Assembly (NCBI GenBank): GCA_036874045.1
Contig: CM072341.1
Coordinates: forward strand, 5,344,501-5,408,500
From: Cymodocea nodosa
Taxonomy: Eukaryota; Streptophyta; Magnoliopsida; Alismatales; Cymodoceaceae
DNA length: 64,000 nucleotides
Direction: 5' to 3'
Shown here: one piece after another, positions 21,591 to 33,340 of the stretch
Layout of the letters: the number at the start of each line of letters is the position of its first letter
How positions within the stretch are numbered: position 1 is the first letter of the stretch
Notes under the pieces: generated by a model
What the model was told of the DNA's origin: nothing
What the model saw: the letters and a program-made list of their open reading frames with translations, nothing else
Databases searched by the model: none
Translations under genes and position numbers: made by a program

Positions 21591-23756
21591 TGTTTGGGTT
21601 TTTCTAGCTCTACACTAGAAAAACTTGGATTTGTTACTTCTATTTTTACTTAGTTAATTTATCTTTATGCCTATTCTTTCTTTTACAAGTAAACAAACAA
21701 CCTTTAATATAATTTAGATATTAATTCCAATTTGTACTTTAACTGTAAGTGCACAGTGTCTATTGTATCAGTGTGCAAGTACAGGTCGATCCCATAGGGA
21801 ATTGCTGAAGAACTTGAGAACTATTCGTTTGTTAACAATCAAATTTATATATTCAATAAGCTCTCTGTTGACTTACAGTTAACTTAACGGACTAAGTTCG
21901 TTGAGTTATGGATAACTCAACGAACTAACCTCGTGGACTTAAGTTAACTCCATGAGCCTATCTTTTCTTTTTTAATACTGCTATTTACAAAGGAATTCAG
22001 CCAACCATTAGGCGATTCCACAAATTGTAAATAACATCAATTAAGCTCTTTAATGTCAGTTAACATTGGATTTATCATTAAGCAATACTAACATTCAGAT
22101 AATTCAAACAATAACCATTAAAATCTTTAAGCCTTTTGAACGAACCAATTTCAGTAAACTGTAAATCTAAAATAAACATAAAACAATCACAACATTGACA
22201 AAGATAACATTAATCACGATACAACACTCAAACACAACATCCAAACATAGATAAATTGTTTTTGGTATTTTTGTTTTAATATGAACATGGAAATGGGTGA
22301 CAGGTGAAATGTAAAGTAATCTCACTTGATAGTAAATACTTTCGACAATACTTGCAATGCGATTACACCACTGAAAATTAAACCACTTACAATCTTGTCT
22401 CTTCTCCCTATAGAATCGTGAGTCTAGAATTGCCAGATGATCTCCTCTTCAGCATACATGCATCAACCCAAAGCCAAGGCTAAAAACTTTACGATCTCCT
22501 GAAATATGAGTTGGCGCTTGGTGAAAATTTCCCTTCCCGCGACGCGATCACTCCTCATAGTGGTTGTCAGGCACTGTGTTTTTCTTGGAATCGACCCGAC
22601 ATCAGGCAAGTATCCTCACAGACCTCCATGATTGGTGATTATGGTGGTGATGATGATGGTTGGTGTGGTACTTTAGAGAATTGCGACGTCGATCCTCCTC
22701 TACACACACTGTCCGCCCATCAATCACACACCCTTTCTTTTTTTCTTCTTTTCTTTTATATTTCTTCAGTAGTAACTGCTTTTGCTTGAATAGTCGATTG
22801 GATTTCCTTCATTCATATCAACGGCGATGATTTCTTTCCCTGCATGATACGTGCAAACGTGGTTTTTTCTCTTCCAACTATTTGTTCCTACAATTGCTAC
22901 AGTGGCATATTAGAAAATATATAGTCCATGGAGTTACAGATAACTCAACAGACTTTCTTCATTGATTTAACTATAAAACACATGCATAAATTTAACTGTC
23001 CGATGCTTAGGTGCATTTCGGATACTTATAAACTTAACTATCCGATGCTCAGATGCATTTCGGATAGTTACTAATAACTCACTAATATATAACTTAAGTA
23101 AATCTACCATATCTCAACACGTGTCAGCAGCAGTTTAATTATAAAATAACATTTCGGAGAGTTACAGGTCTAACTATTCGATGCTTAGATGCATTTCGGA
23201 TAGTTACAGGTAACTCACCGAAAATCCACTTAAGTCAATTTCCTAGAACATGACACATGTCCTTAGCTATTTTATAAATAAAAAGAGATTTCAGAGAGTT
23301 ACAGGGATAACTATCTGATGCCTAGTTGCAATTTCGGATAGTTATAGATAACTCACCGAAAGTTCACTTAAGTCATTCATTATGGTTTCGACACGTGTAC
23401 TTCAGGAAATAATAAAATATTCTCTCAAAACATAAATGTTCGGCAATTTAAACATAACTATCTGATACATATTCGGTCTATTAAACATAACTATCCGAAT
23501 TTGTTCGGTATGTTAAACATAACTATCCGTAATATCAGAAAATTCAGATACTTAAGAATTTCACAGCCTGCAACTTACCGACAGTTCATAAATGTACTAA
23601 ATTAACATTAATTCCCTCAAATTAAGCAGATTCTTCAATTAAAGCATATAATAGTGCAATTATAACATAATGGCTTAATTCTTATATGATAAGCTAAATA
23701 TTATGCAATTAACCATCATTTAACCGTTAATAATATGCACTTTTTCATTCTAAACA
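21591..23756 (-). repeat. A1 5' LTR
   Basis: 2166 bp. On the minus strand it starts TGTTTAGAATG (23756) and ends CCCAAACA (21591), seven bases before the PBS. It is nearly identical to the 3' LTR, with one 33-bp GTTGAGTTA unit fewer (about 21870-21960). It carries the CTATCCGA stem-loop modules (23000-23350), CACGTG near 23119 and 23393, and the GC-richer leader (22440-22740). No gene is supported; the frame at 22511-22789 runs antisense to the element. Confidence 0.9.
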
Positions 23757-26605
23757 AGTGTTTAAAAATAATGTATGCAAAATTATTGATAAAAATATAG
23801 ATGAAATTAAGTTTATTGCAAAAAGAAAAGGTTCTGTATGTATTTTATCTTTACCTTCTAGTGTAGTTGGTTTAAATTCGTGTTTGCTAGCTGAAACTAG
23901 TGATGCATATATGTGGCATAGAAGGATTGGGCATATAAATATAAAATTGTTACATAAACTATCTAGAAAACATTTAGTGAGAGGTTTACTAAAGATTAAA
24001 TACTCAAAGGACTTTATATGTGATGCATGCGAGTTAGGTAAACTTCAAAAAAACTCTTTTAAATCCAAAACTGATATTTCAAGCAAGAGAGTCTAAGAAC
24101 TTTTACATATGGATCTATTTGGACCAACAAGAATCATGAGTCTTAGTGGTAAACGGTATGTATTTGTTTTAGTAAATGACCTCTAGATACACTTGGGTAT
24201 ATTTTCTAGCATCTAAGACAGAAGTTTTTGAAAAGTTTAAAATGTTTTGCAATTTTGTTCAAAATGAACAAAATGTCTTTGTTCAAAAACTTAGGAGTGA
24301 TCATGGTATGGAATTTGATAATGATCAAATGGATAATTATTGTAATGAGCATGGCATTGATCACAGGATTTCTTTTCCAAAAGCACCATATCAAAATGGT
24401 GTTGTTAAGAGAAAGAATAGATCACTTCAAGAAATGGCTAGAACTATGTTGAATGAACATAAGTTACCTCAAAATCTTTGAGCTAAAGCAGTGAATACAA
24501 CTTGTTATGTTATTAACAAAAGTCACTTAAGACCTCGTATTAATAAAACTCCCTTTGAAATTATGTTTAATAGGGTTCCAAAAATTTCTTATATGAAACC
24601 ATTTGGCTGCAAGTGTTTTATTCTTAATACTAAGGATAAAAGGGATAAATTTCAAGCCAAAGCAGATGAAGAAATTTTTGTAGGTTACTCTACTAGAAGT
24701 AAAGCCTATAGAGTATATAACAAGACTTCTAAAACTATTGAAGAAACCCTCCATATAAGCTTCAATGAAAATTCTTCTAGAGAATCTCAATCTAAAGCTG
24801 ATAATGATGATATGATCAATTTCCCAAAAGAGTTAGAGATTAATAGAGAGATTGAAGATTTATTTGAGAAAATCAAAAATATGAACTTAAATGATCAAAC
24901 TCATGATAAAAGTGATGGACCTTCAGATGTTGATGAGAATATTGAGGAAAATCAGAGAAATTGGTGTTATTCTTCATCACATCCCATTACTCAAGTCATT
25001 GGTAATATTAATGAGGTAGTTAAAACTAGAGCTTCAGTAAATTTAAATAGTATGTGTATGTTTGTTTCTATGGTGGAACCAAGGAATATACAAGAATCAT
25101 TATCTAATGAAAATTGGATAGTGGCAATGCAAGAAGAACTAAATCAATTCATCAGAAATGATGTTTAAGAATTAGTCTCTCCGCCAGAAAATCAATCTAT
25201 AATAGGTACAAAGTGGATCTTTAGAAACAAAACTAACGAAATTGGTCAAGTTATAAGGAACAAAGCTAGATTAGTTGCACAAGGGTATACACAGGAAGAA
25301 GGACTAGATTATGATGAAACATTTGCTCTTGTGGCTAGGTTAGAAAGTTTTAGAATATTATTGGCCTATGCTTGTAATATGGGTTTTAAATTATATTAAA
25401 TGGATGTAAAGAGTGCATTTCTAAATGGTTTAATTAATGAAGAAGTCTATGTAAAACAACTACTTGGATTTGAAGATATTAAAAATCCTGACTTTGTGTA
25501 TAAATTGAAGAAAGCCTTATATGGGTTGAAGCAAGCACTTTGATCATGGTATGAAAGATTATCTACTTTTTTAATAGAAAAAGGCTATATCATGGGAAAA
25601 GTGGATCATACTCTATTTATCAAGAGAGATGGTAAAGATCAGATTGTTGTTCAAATATATGTGGATGATATAATCTTTGGAGCAATTTCTAATAAATTGA
25701 TAAAAATATTTTCTGAAGAGATGACTAGTTAGTTTGAAATGAGTATGATAGGAGAACTTTCATATTTTCTAGGACTTCAAATTAAGCAAATGGATAAATG
25801 TATATTTTTAAATCAAGAAAAATATGCAGATGAAATGCTTAAGAAATTTAATTTTAATAATACAGGGATTCAAGGAACTCCTACGAGTACTTTAAAGTTA
25901 GATATTGATGACATAGGAAAATCAATAAATCAAAGAAAATACAGAAGTATAATTGGTTCTTTACTTTATTTGACTGCTAGTAGACCAGATATTATGTTTA
26001 CTATGTGTGTTTGTACTTGATTTCAATCTAATCCTAAAGAATCATACTTAATTGCAGTTAAAAGAATATTTAGATATATACAAGGAACTAAAAATTTCAG
26101 ACTGTATTATTCTAAGGATAGTTCAATAGATCTTATAGGATATACTAATGATGATTATGCAGGATCTAAATCTGATAGAAAGAGTACTAGTGACACATGT
26201 CAATTATTGGGAAATAATTTGGTGTCATGGTTTAGTAAAAAGCAAAATTGTGTAGCACTTTCTACTACAGAAGATGAATATGTTGCTGCTGCATTGTGTT
26301 GCACTCAGATTCTGTGAATAAGGCAAACTTTAGAAGATTTTGGATTATCTTATGATACAACTGAGATTTATTGTGACAATAATTCTGCAATAAATCTTTC
26401 CAAAAATCTTGTATTACATTTTAGAGCAAAGCATATAGAGGTCAGACATCATTTTCTAAGAGATAACGTAATTAAAGGAAAAATTAAATTAGAATTTGTG
26501 TCTAGTAAAAATCAATTAGCTGATATATTTACAAAACTTCTAGACGAAAATACATTCTGCAACATAAGATTAAATTTGAGTATTTGTAGGCTATGTGATG
26601 TGTAA
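23757..26605 (+). pseudogene. C1: copia protease end, integrase, RT and RNase H
   Basis: Continuation of C1 behind the A1 insertion. Protease end; integrase with WHRRIGHINIKLLHKLSRKH, CDACELGK, HMDLFGPTRIMS, RSDHGMEF and PYQNGVVKRKNRS, where the third DDE residue (normally Glu before RKN) reads Lys. RT has [43 protein letters not shown], the catalytic YVDDIIFG and SYFLGLQIKQM. RNase H has YAGSKSDRKST, VALSTTEDEYVAAA, CDNNSAINLSKN, KHIEVRHHFLRD and DIFTKLLDENTFC. The frame ends at 26605. About seven in-frame stops are present. The gag type and pol sequence resemble the Sirevirus lineage of Ty1/copia. Confidence 0.9.
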
Positions 26606-27197
26606 AATGCTTAAACTCCACAAAATGATAAATATTATTGATGATGTTGTTCACCTCATAGATATTATATACTTATCATAAATATCTAAGTAATATCTAA
26701 ACTGCTACTTAAGATACTATGTATTTATTGTAAAATCATAGTAGTATCTTATTGATTTTAAGTAGTTTGTCAATTTTAATGGTTTTTACGATTTTAAATG
26801 AAAGTGTAAATGAAAAACATTAAATACTTCTAAAATTCTAAAATTTTGATTAAGTGTTTTCTTTGAATCGAGGAAAGTGCATATGATCATACATAAATTT
26901 GACTTAATTGATTAAACTTGTAGAATAATTTATATGTAACTCATCTTAAACTGTTAATCAAAAGTATAAGCTTATTGAAACTGATTCATATTTTCAGTAA
27001 AATCATAGAAGTAAAAATTGTATGAGATTTGTGTTTTACTACATCTATATTAATGGAATACATATATATTGTGTTTAAAATGAAAAGTGCTTACAAAGTG
27101 AAAATCTTTGAGAGTTTATTGATCAGTTTGATCACTAGCCTTTTGTACTTGAGCAGATAGGTAAGGATTGTTGTCTTGAAAAAGGATTCTCATTTAA
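26606..27197 (+). other. C1 3' noncoding region
   Basis: No gene is seen in this AT-rich stretch. It is nearly identical to C3 from 63480 to the right edge. More distantly it is collinear with the A-family 3' noncoding region (51950-52640): both contain variants of AACTTGTAGAATAATTTAT, GTGTTTTACTACATCT and CCTTTTGTACTTGAGCAGAT in the same order. Confidence 0.7.
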
Positions 27198-27767
27198 CTG
27201 GTAGTGATTAAATGTGGAGTATATGCATGAAATGAAGATACAGTATAAAAGGCATAGAATTCTCATTGATCAGTTATCCCTACACACCAAAAGAAAAATC
27301 TTTTTAGGGATCAAAAACACCTCTTCGGGGAAAAGATCTCAAGTGGAAGAAAATTCAGTGAAGCAGAAAAAGGGAAGATATATGTCACTGAAGATTTGAA
27401 GTATCAGGTGGAAGAAAATTCAATGAAGCAGAAAAAGGGAAGATATATGTCACTAAAGAATTGCTGAAGAAGAAAGAGAAGAAGAAGAAAGATCTCAAAC
27501 AGGGAGAAATGTTTTAAATTCCGCAAATTAGTTTTCTCTATTTGTAGTTATGAAATTGTATAGATGAAACATGGTATTGATATATAATTGCATCTACAAT
27601 TTCTTCTGAGGAGAATTGAATTGTATATTGTAATTGAAACCTTGAATAAAAATGATTTTATGAAAATAGTGTCTCAACTTGTTTTTGAGTTTTTAAAGTT
27701 TTAATTATATTCAAAAATATTAAAAAACACAATTCAGCCCCCTCTTGTGTAGCCATACGATCCTACA
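27198..27767 (+). repeat. C1 3' LTR, lacking its first kilobase
   Basis: From about 27200 the sequence follows the second part of the C3 LTR (59680-60311): TAGTGATTAAATGTGGAG, TATAAAAGG at 27244, ACACACCAAAAG, GAAGAAAGATCTCAAACAGG. It ends CGATCCTACA at 27767. The first 1 kb of the LTR, present in C2, C3 and C4, is missing. The left junction joins the 3' noncoding region. The next base begins C2 gag, so C1 was inserted into C2 gag. Confidence 0.8.
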
Positions 27768-28109
27768 AGAAGTACCTTCATATGAAACTTCTAATGCATG
27801 CCACACCTCATAAGCAGATTTATATGCCAACACTTTACTGAATTGTTCATAACTCAATGTACAAAATAAAATATTTAAGCCCTTAACATTCAGAGTTTCA
27901 TTTTCTTTTTCAGTAATTGTCCTAGTATTATAAGGAGTAGTTAATAGAGTATATGGTTTAGAAATCATGAACCACAACTTATGATCTATATTTTGAAGAA
28001 AAAGTATCATCTTATATTTCCAATATTCAAAATGTATTCCATCAAATAAAGGAGGACGATTAAGAATTTGGCTTTCATATAAAGAAAAATTACCATTTCC
28101 AGTAGCCAT
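27768..28109 (-). pseudogene. C2: N-terminal part of copia gag
   Basis: It starts MATGNGNFSLYESQ at 28109. It carries the typical copia-type gag N-terminus (FDGIHFEYWKYKMILFLQNI, KLWFMISKPY, LSYEQFSKVLAYKSAYEVWH) and is cut after YEGTS by the end of the C1 LTR. C3 has the same region at 60512-60850. The continuation of C2 resumes at 6363 with the gag tail; about 1.3 kb in between is lost. Confidence 0.85.
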
Positions 28110-28294
28110 CTTACCTTAGATTTTTCAACCTATTTGATTTTAAATAGTTTAAAACTTTAAAACAACTTGAGCCTTAAATCAAGAAAGTTAAATGTATGCT
28201 CAGATATTAATTTCTATTTAAAAACAAGGAAGGTAGAATAAGCAATGATATTAAATAAGTTGGTATCGATTTTATATCAAAGATTATTAACAAA

Positions 28295-28306
28295 GCTTTG
28301 ATACCA
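28295..28306 (-). other. C2 primer-binding site (initiator tRNA-Met type)
   Basis: TGGTATCAAAGC on the minus strand, one change from TGGTATCAGAGC, the complement of the plant initiator tRNA-Met 3' end. The LTR ends two bases upstream. Confidence 0.85.
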
Positions 28307-28308
28307 CT

Positions 28309-29356
28309 TGTAGGATCGTATGGCTACACAAGAGGGGGGTGAATTGTGTTTTTCAACATTTTCAATTATAATTGAAACTTTAAAACTCAAAAACAAGTTG
28401 AGACACTATTTTCATAAAATCATTTTTATTCAAGGTTTCAATTACAATATACAATTCAATTCTCCTCAAATATTGTAGATGCAATTATATATCGATACCA
28501 TGTTTCATCTAAACAATTTCATAACTACAAACAAAGAAAACTAATTTGCAGAATTTAAAATATTTCTCCCTATTTGAGATCTTTCTTCTTCTTCTTCTAT
28601 TTCTTCTTTAGCAATTCTTTAATGACGAATATCTAGTCTTTCTCTACTTCACCGAATTTGCTTTCTTCTGATACTTTAAATCTTCAGTGACATAAATCTA
28701 ACCTTTTCTACTTCACTGAATTTTCTTCCATCTGATACTTCAAATCTTCAATGACATATATCTCACCTTTTTTTGCTTCACTAAATTTTCTTCCACCTAA
28801 GAGCTTTTCCCTAAAGAGGTGTTTTTGATCCCTGAAAGGATTTTTCGTTTGGTGTGCAGAGATAACTGATCAACGAGAATTCTATGCCTTTTATACTGTA
28901 TCTTCATTTCATGCATATCCTCTACGTTTAATCACTATCAATCTTCCCCTTCTTCACGTCTTTTCTTTTTCCTTCATCGAAATACACACGTTTTGACCCA
29001 CGTTTACATTTCAAATTTTCTTTAATCATCAATCCTAGGTCACTGAAAAATTCCCTACAAAATAAACTTTCTTGTCCTACTTTAATGTTAACTAAACGAG
29101 TAAAACAAGTAGATATATAACTTAATGAGTTCCTCATGTGCCAACTCACGTGACAAGTACTGTACCTAACTCAACGAACTAAGTCTGTGGTGCTACACTA
29201 ACTCAATGAACTATCTCCGTGGTATTACGATAACTCAACGAACCATCTCCATTGTGTTACAGGTAACTTAACGAACCAGTAATAAACAAATATTTTTATA
29301 ATAAGAATTTTACTATGTGCAAAAATAACAACTTAAGTTTTCTAATGCTAACCTAA
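28309..29356 (-). repeat. C2 5' LTR (minus), cut by the A2 LTR
   Basis: It ends CGATCCTACA on the minus strand at 28309 and has a TATAAAAGG box at 28887-28895. It matches C3 60311 back to about 59260. At 29356 the A2 LTR begins within GCTAACCTAA, so the LTR start is not here. The upstream part has GTTGAGTTA-type modules (29160-29275). Confidence 0.85.
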
Positions 29357-31477
29357 TGTTTAGAATGGAAAAATGCATAATATTAATGGTTAAATGATGG
29401 TTAATTGCATAATATTTAGCTTATCATATGAGAATTAAGCCATTATGTTATAATTGCACTGTTATATGCTTTAATGAAAGAATCTACATAATTCCAGGGA
29501 ATTAATGTTAATTTAGTACATTTCTGAACTGTCGGTAACTTGCAGGCTGTGAAATTCTTAAGTATCCAAATTTTCTTTTATTTCGAACAGTTATGTTTTA
29601 AAAGAATATTTTATTATTTCCTGAAGTACACGTGTCAATACCATAATGCATGACTTAAGTGGATTTTCGGAAGGTTATTTGTAACTATTCGAAATGCATC
29701 TGAGCATTGGATAGTTGAGTTCGTAAGTGTCCGAAATATTTGAACTTTTTAAGATAGAATTATGCACGTGTTGAATTTAAATGCTTTAGTATATCACATG
29801 AGAGGCACATGTTTAACTCGTTAAGTTAGCATAACTGTACGCGTTGAGTTACATGAATACACACTAAGGTAACACGTTATGTTAGCGGCTTATTTCTTTA
29901 TTGCACGTGTTGAATTTAAAAGCTTTAGTATATCACGTGAGATGCACATGTTTAACTCGTTAAGTTAACATAACTGTACGCGCTGAGTTACATGAATACA
30001 CACTAAGGTAACGCGTTATGTTAGAGGCTTATTTTTTTATTGCACCTGTTTTATAGTTAAATCAACGAAGCAAGTCCGTTGAGTTATCTGTAACTCCATG
30101 GACCATTTATTTTCTAATATGTAACTGTAGCGATTGTAGAAACAGGACAGTTGGAAGAAAAATACCATGATTGCACGTATCACGCAGGAATTCACTCGTC
30201 GAAGGGAGAAGAAATCATCGTCGTTGATATGAATGAAGGAAATCCAACCGACCATTCAAGTATAAGCAGTTACCATTGAAGAAATATAAAAGAAAAGAAG
30301 AAAAAGAAGTAAAAGGTGTGATCGATGGGTGTGGCCAGTGTGTGCAGAGGAGGATCACCGAGCTTTCTACAGGCAGTGTCGGCAATTCTCTGAAGTACCA
30401 CACCAACCATCATCACCACCACCATAATCACCAACCATCGGAGGTCTGTGAGGATACTTTCTTGATGTCGGGTCAATTCTGAGCCAAACATAGTGCCTAA
30501 CAACCATTGTGAGGAGTGATCGCGTCGCTGGAAGGGAAGCCATTTTCACCAAGCGCCAACTCATATCTTAGGAGATCGTAAAACTTCTAGCCTTGGCTTT
30601 GGGTTGATGCTTGTATGCTGAAGAGGAGATTATTTTGTAATTTTGGACTTGTGATTCTATAGGGAGAGGAGACAGAATTGTAAATGGTTTAATTTTCAAT
30701 GGTGTAATCGCGTCGCATGTGGTGACGGAAGTATTCACTGTCGATTGAGATTACTTTACATTTCACCTTTCGCCTATTTCCATGCTCATATCAAAACAAA
30801 AATACCAAAAACAACTTATCTATGTTTATATTTTGTATTTGAGTGTTGTATTCTTTGTTTTGTATCGTGATTAATGTTATCTTTGTCAGTGCTGTGATTG
30901 TTTTAGTTTTACAGTTTACTGAAATTGGTTCGTTCAAAAGACTTAAAGATTTTAATGGTTATTATTTGAATTATCTGAATGTTAGTATTGCCTAATGATA
31001 AATCCAGTGTTTACTAACATTAAAGAGCTTAATTGATGTTATTTATAATTTGTGGAATCGCCCAATGGTTGGCCGAATTCCTCTGTAAATAACAATATTA
31101 AATAGGAAAGGCAGGCTCGTAGAGTTAACTTAAGTCCACGAGGTTAGTTCGTTCAGTTAACTGTAATTCAATGGAGAGCTTATTGAATATATAAATTTGA
31201 TTGTTAGAAATGGAACAGTTCGCAATTCTTAAGCAATTCCTTGTGGGATCGACTTGTACTTGCACACTAATACAATAGACACTGTGCACTTGCAGTTAAA
31301 ATACAAATTGGAATTAATATCTAATTTGTGTGAAAGGTTGTTTGTTTACTTCTAAAAAGGAATAGGCATAAAGATAAATTAACTAAGTAAAAATAGAAGT
31401 TAACAAATCCAAGTTTTTCTAGCGTATTGCTGGGTAACTAATTCAAGTTTTCTAGTGCCGTGCTGGTGATCCAAACA
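29357..31477 (+). repeat. A2 5' LTR
   Basis: It starts TGTTTAGAATGG and ends CCAAACA, 2121 bp. Unlike the A1 LTR it carries two copies of a CACGTG-bearing module (about 29760-29900 and 29900-30050), containing GTTTAACTCGTTAAGTTA and GCGTTGAGTTACATGAATAC. A GC-richer leader (30300-30560) follows the TATA-like motif at 30285-30292. The block CCTTGTGGGATCGACTTGTA lies near 31240. The last 70 bases contain two degenerate PBS-like copies. No gene is supported. Confidence 0.85.
30285..30292 (+). promoter_or_regulatory. Putative TATA box of the A2 LTR
   Basis: TATAAAAG directly before the GC-richer leader. The same motif sits at the same LTR position in A3 (40368-40375). Motif match plus conservation of position only. 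Confidence 0.45.
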
Positions 31478-31484
31478 AGTTTTC

Positions 31485-31502
31485 TGGCGCCGTTGTTGGG
31501 GA
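31485..31502 (+). other. A2 primer-binding site (tRNA-Asp type) behind two PBS-like copies
   Basis: TGGCGCCGTTGTTGGGGA, two changes from the tRNA-Asp complement. AAGTTTT precedes it, as it precedes the degenerate copies CTAGCGTATTGCTGGGTA (about 31418) and CTAGTGCCGTGCTGGTGA (about 31452). Confidence 0.85.
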
Positions 31503-31554
31503 ATTCATATAAGCAATTGTTAGAGCTGTTTTGTTTTAATAGCTAGAGTGTTGT

Positions 31555-32518
31555 GTGTTTTCTAATGTAATTGAGAATATGGCATATGCTTATGCTCAAA
31601 GATTTCTAAAACCTGTAGTTAGCATATGTGAATTCTGCAATCTTGAAGGTCACGACGTTTCTGACTGTTTGAAATTGAGACGTTTGCAGATGGCTAGATC
31701 CCATGAACAACAAATGAATTATCCTCAATATAATAGAGTCGAGTATGAGAATCCTATAGTTTACCCAACTGATGGTTAGCATAGAATGTGTAAGATGTTG
31801 AGAGGCATGGAAGTTTGGGATAGGTATGATAGACTGGAGCGTAGTATAGAGCAAAACCTAAACAAGCTAGAATACTTTACGTGTCAGCAACAAGAAGTCA
31901 ACTAATTAAACTATAAGGAACCATATTCAAAACCTAAAATGGATATAATTTACAAAACTGAAAAAACCATAATGAAAATTGATCAAAAATTGAATGCAAT
32001 GAGATTAGATGATCTGGAAAGAAAACTAAAAGCATTGGACGAATATACAATGAAAATACAAGTTATGCAATAGGACAATGGAAATTATAATGTTATAGAT
32101 CTACATAATTTGCAAAATACATAGCCAAAAGAAAATACTAATGCAAGAGAATTTAAAGAATGCACTTTAAAACTAAAAGCAATTGAAGATCATATTCACG
32201 AAAATGATATACAAAAACATCATGAGAGTAACGAAAATCTGGAAGATGTATGTGTAACATTAAGATTTGGAACTGATATACCATCAAGAAATCAAAATGA
32301 AAATAATATGAAGGTGGATAAGAGTAAAAATCAAAATGATAATGAAAATGTAATAGTTAAAAATCTAGAAATCACTGAAGAATAATCTGAATCTGCAAAT
32401 GAGGTTAAAAATGATCAAACAAATCAACTAAAAGAAAAAGAATCTTTTAAATCACAATCTTTAGCACCCTATCCTGAAAGATTACAACAAACAATACAAG
32501 TTAAATTTAGAGAAGTAT
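31555..32518 (+). pseudogene. A2 zinc-knuckle gag linker
   Basis: MAYAYAQRFLKPVVSICEFC starts at 31579, and the knuckle continues NLEGHDVSDC. QQMNYPQYNRVEYENP and the coiled-coil linker follow, as in A1. Stops lie at 31778, 31905, 32072 and further on. No capsid domain is present. The protease leader begins directly behind it. Confidence 0.8.
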
Positions 32519-33340
32519 GTGATTCAAGAAAAAATTAGAGAAATTTTTGAAAAAGTACAAGTTAACATTCCTTTGTTAGATCTATTGCAAAAAATGCCAC
32601 CTTGTGCTAAATTTCTAAAGGATTGGTGTACTAAGAAAAGTGAGCGAAAGGTTCTTAGAAAGGTCTTTTTAGCTGAGCAAAGTAGTTCCCTATTTCTACC
32701 ACAAATTCCTAAAAAGTTATCTGATCTTAGAATCCCTGTTATATCATGCACCATAGGAAATACCATTCTAAAAAGAACCTTAATAGACTTAGGTGCAGGT
32801 ATAAATGTTATGCCAAGTGATATATTTGCATCCTTTGGATTAGAAGGCTTAACTCCTACTAGTATGGTTATTCAATTAGCTCATAGAAGTATAAGATACC
32901 CTAGAGGAAAAATAGAGAATGCTTTAATTAAAATCAAAAACTTTATATATCCTATTGATATTGTAATTTTGGATTCCCAACAAATTAAGCATAAAAATAG
33001 TGATACATCTTTAATTTTGGGAAGGCCATTTTTAGCAACATCAGGGGCTGTTATAAATTGTAAAACTAGAGTAATGAAGTTAGCATATGGTAATGAGGAT
33101 ACTCAATTAAATATTTTCAAACCAGAAAGGTTTGAGGAGTTAGAAATGTCCTTACATACCATAGACTTTTTAGAGGATGAAAGAGATATGTTAGAGGATG
33201 TGATTCAAGAAGAATTAAATAGGCAAATCAATTCTAAAACTTTAGAGGAAAGTGAAAGCATAAATATAGAAGGAGATCTGGAAGAAATTAATTTAGAAAA
33301 TGGTGATATTCAATTAGGAGCTCTAGCTTCTGATGGGTAG
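32519..33340 (+). pseudogene. A2 protease
   Basis: 273 open codons: LLQKMPPCAKFLKDWC, FLPQIPKKLSDLRIPVI, active site DLGAGINVMP, SIRYPRGKIENALIKI and ILGRPFLATSGAVI, then an acidic linker. It ends where GQ of A1 has become a stop (ASDG, then stop). Retropepsin of the Athila type. It would be part of a polyprotein, so the first Met here is not a true start. Confidence 0.85.

Larger units (their letters stand above)
7210..23756 (-). mobile_element. A1: complete 16.5-kb Athila-like Ty3/gypsy element with 3' gag and F-box gene
   Basis: Minus-strand element with two LTRs (21591-23756 and 7210-9436), a tRNA-Asp PBS (21566-21583) and a polypurine tract touching the 3' LTR (9437-9450). It was inserted into the copia C1 protease: host sequence stops at 7209 and resumes at 23757. 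AGTGT occurs at both ends (7208-7212 and 23757-23761), a likely 5-bp duplication, though the left copy overlaps the LTR tip. Order from the 5' end: zinc-knuckle linker, PR, RT, RNase H, INT, ORF3, gag capsid part, F-box/FBA gene, noncoding region. Canonical Athila elements have gag first, so this order is unusual. The coding parts have stops and frameshifts, so the copy cannot act alone. Confidence 0.85.

Noticed and set aside
27214..27399. Frame of 61 codons with KRKIFLGIKNTSSGKRSQVE
   Set aside because: It lies in the C1 LTR behind the TATA box; the repeats of about 55 bp around it explain the Lys/Glu-rich reading.
30276..30482. His-rich frame (HHHHHHNHQ) as a metal-binding peptide
   Set aside because: It comes from a short CAT/CAC repeat in the LTR leader and is not kept in the other LTRs.
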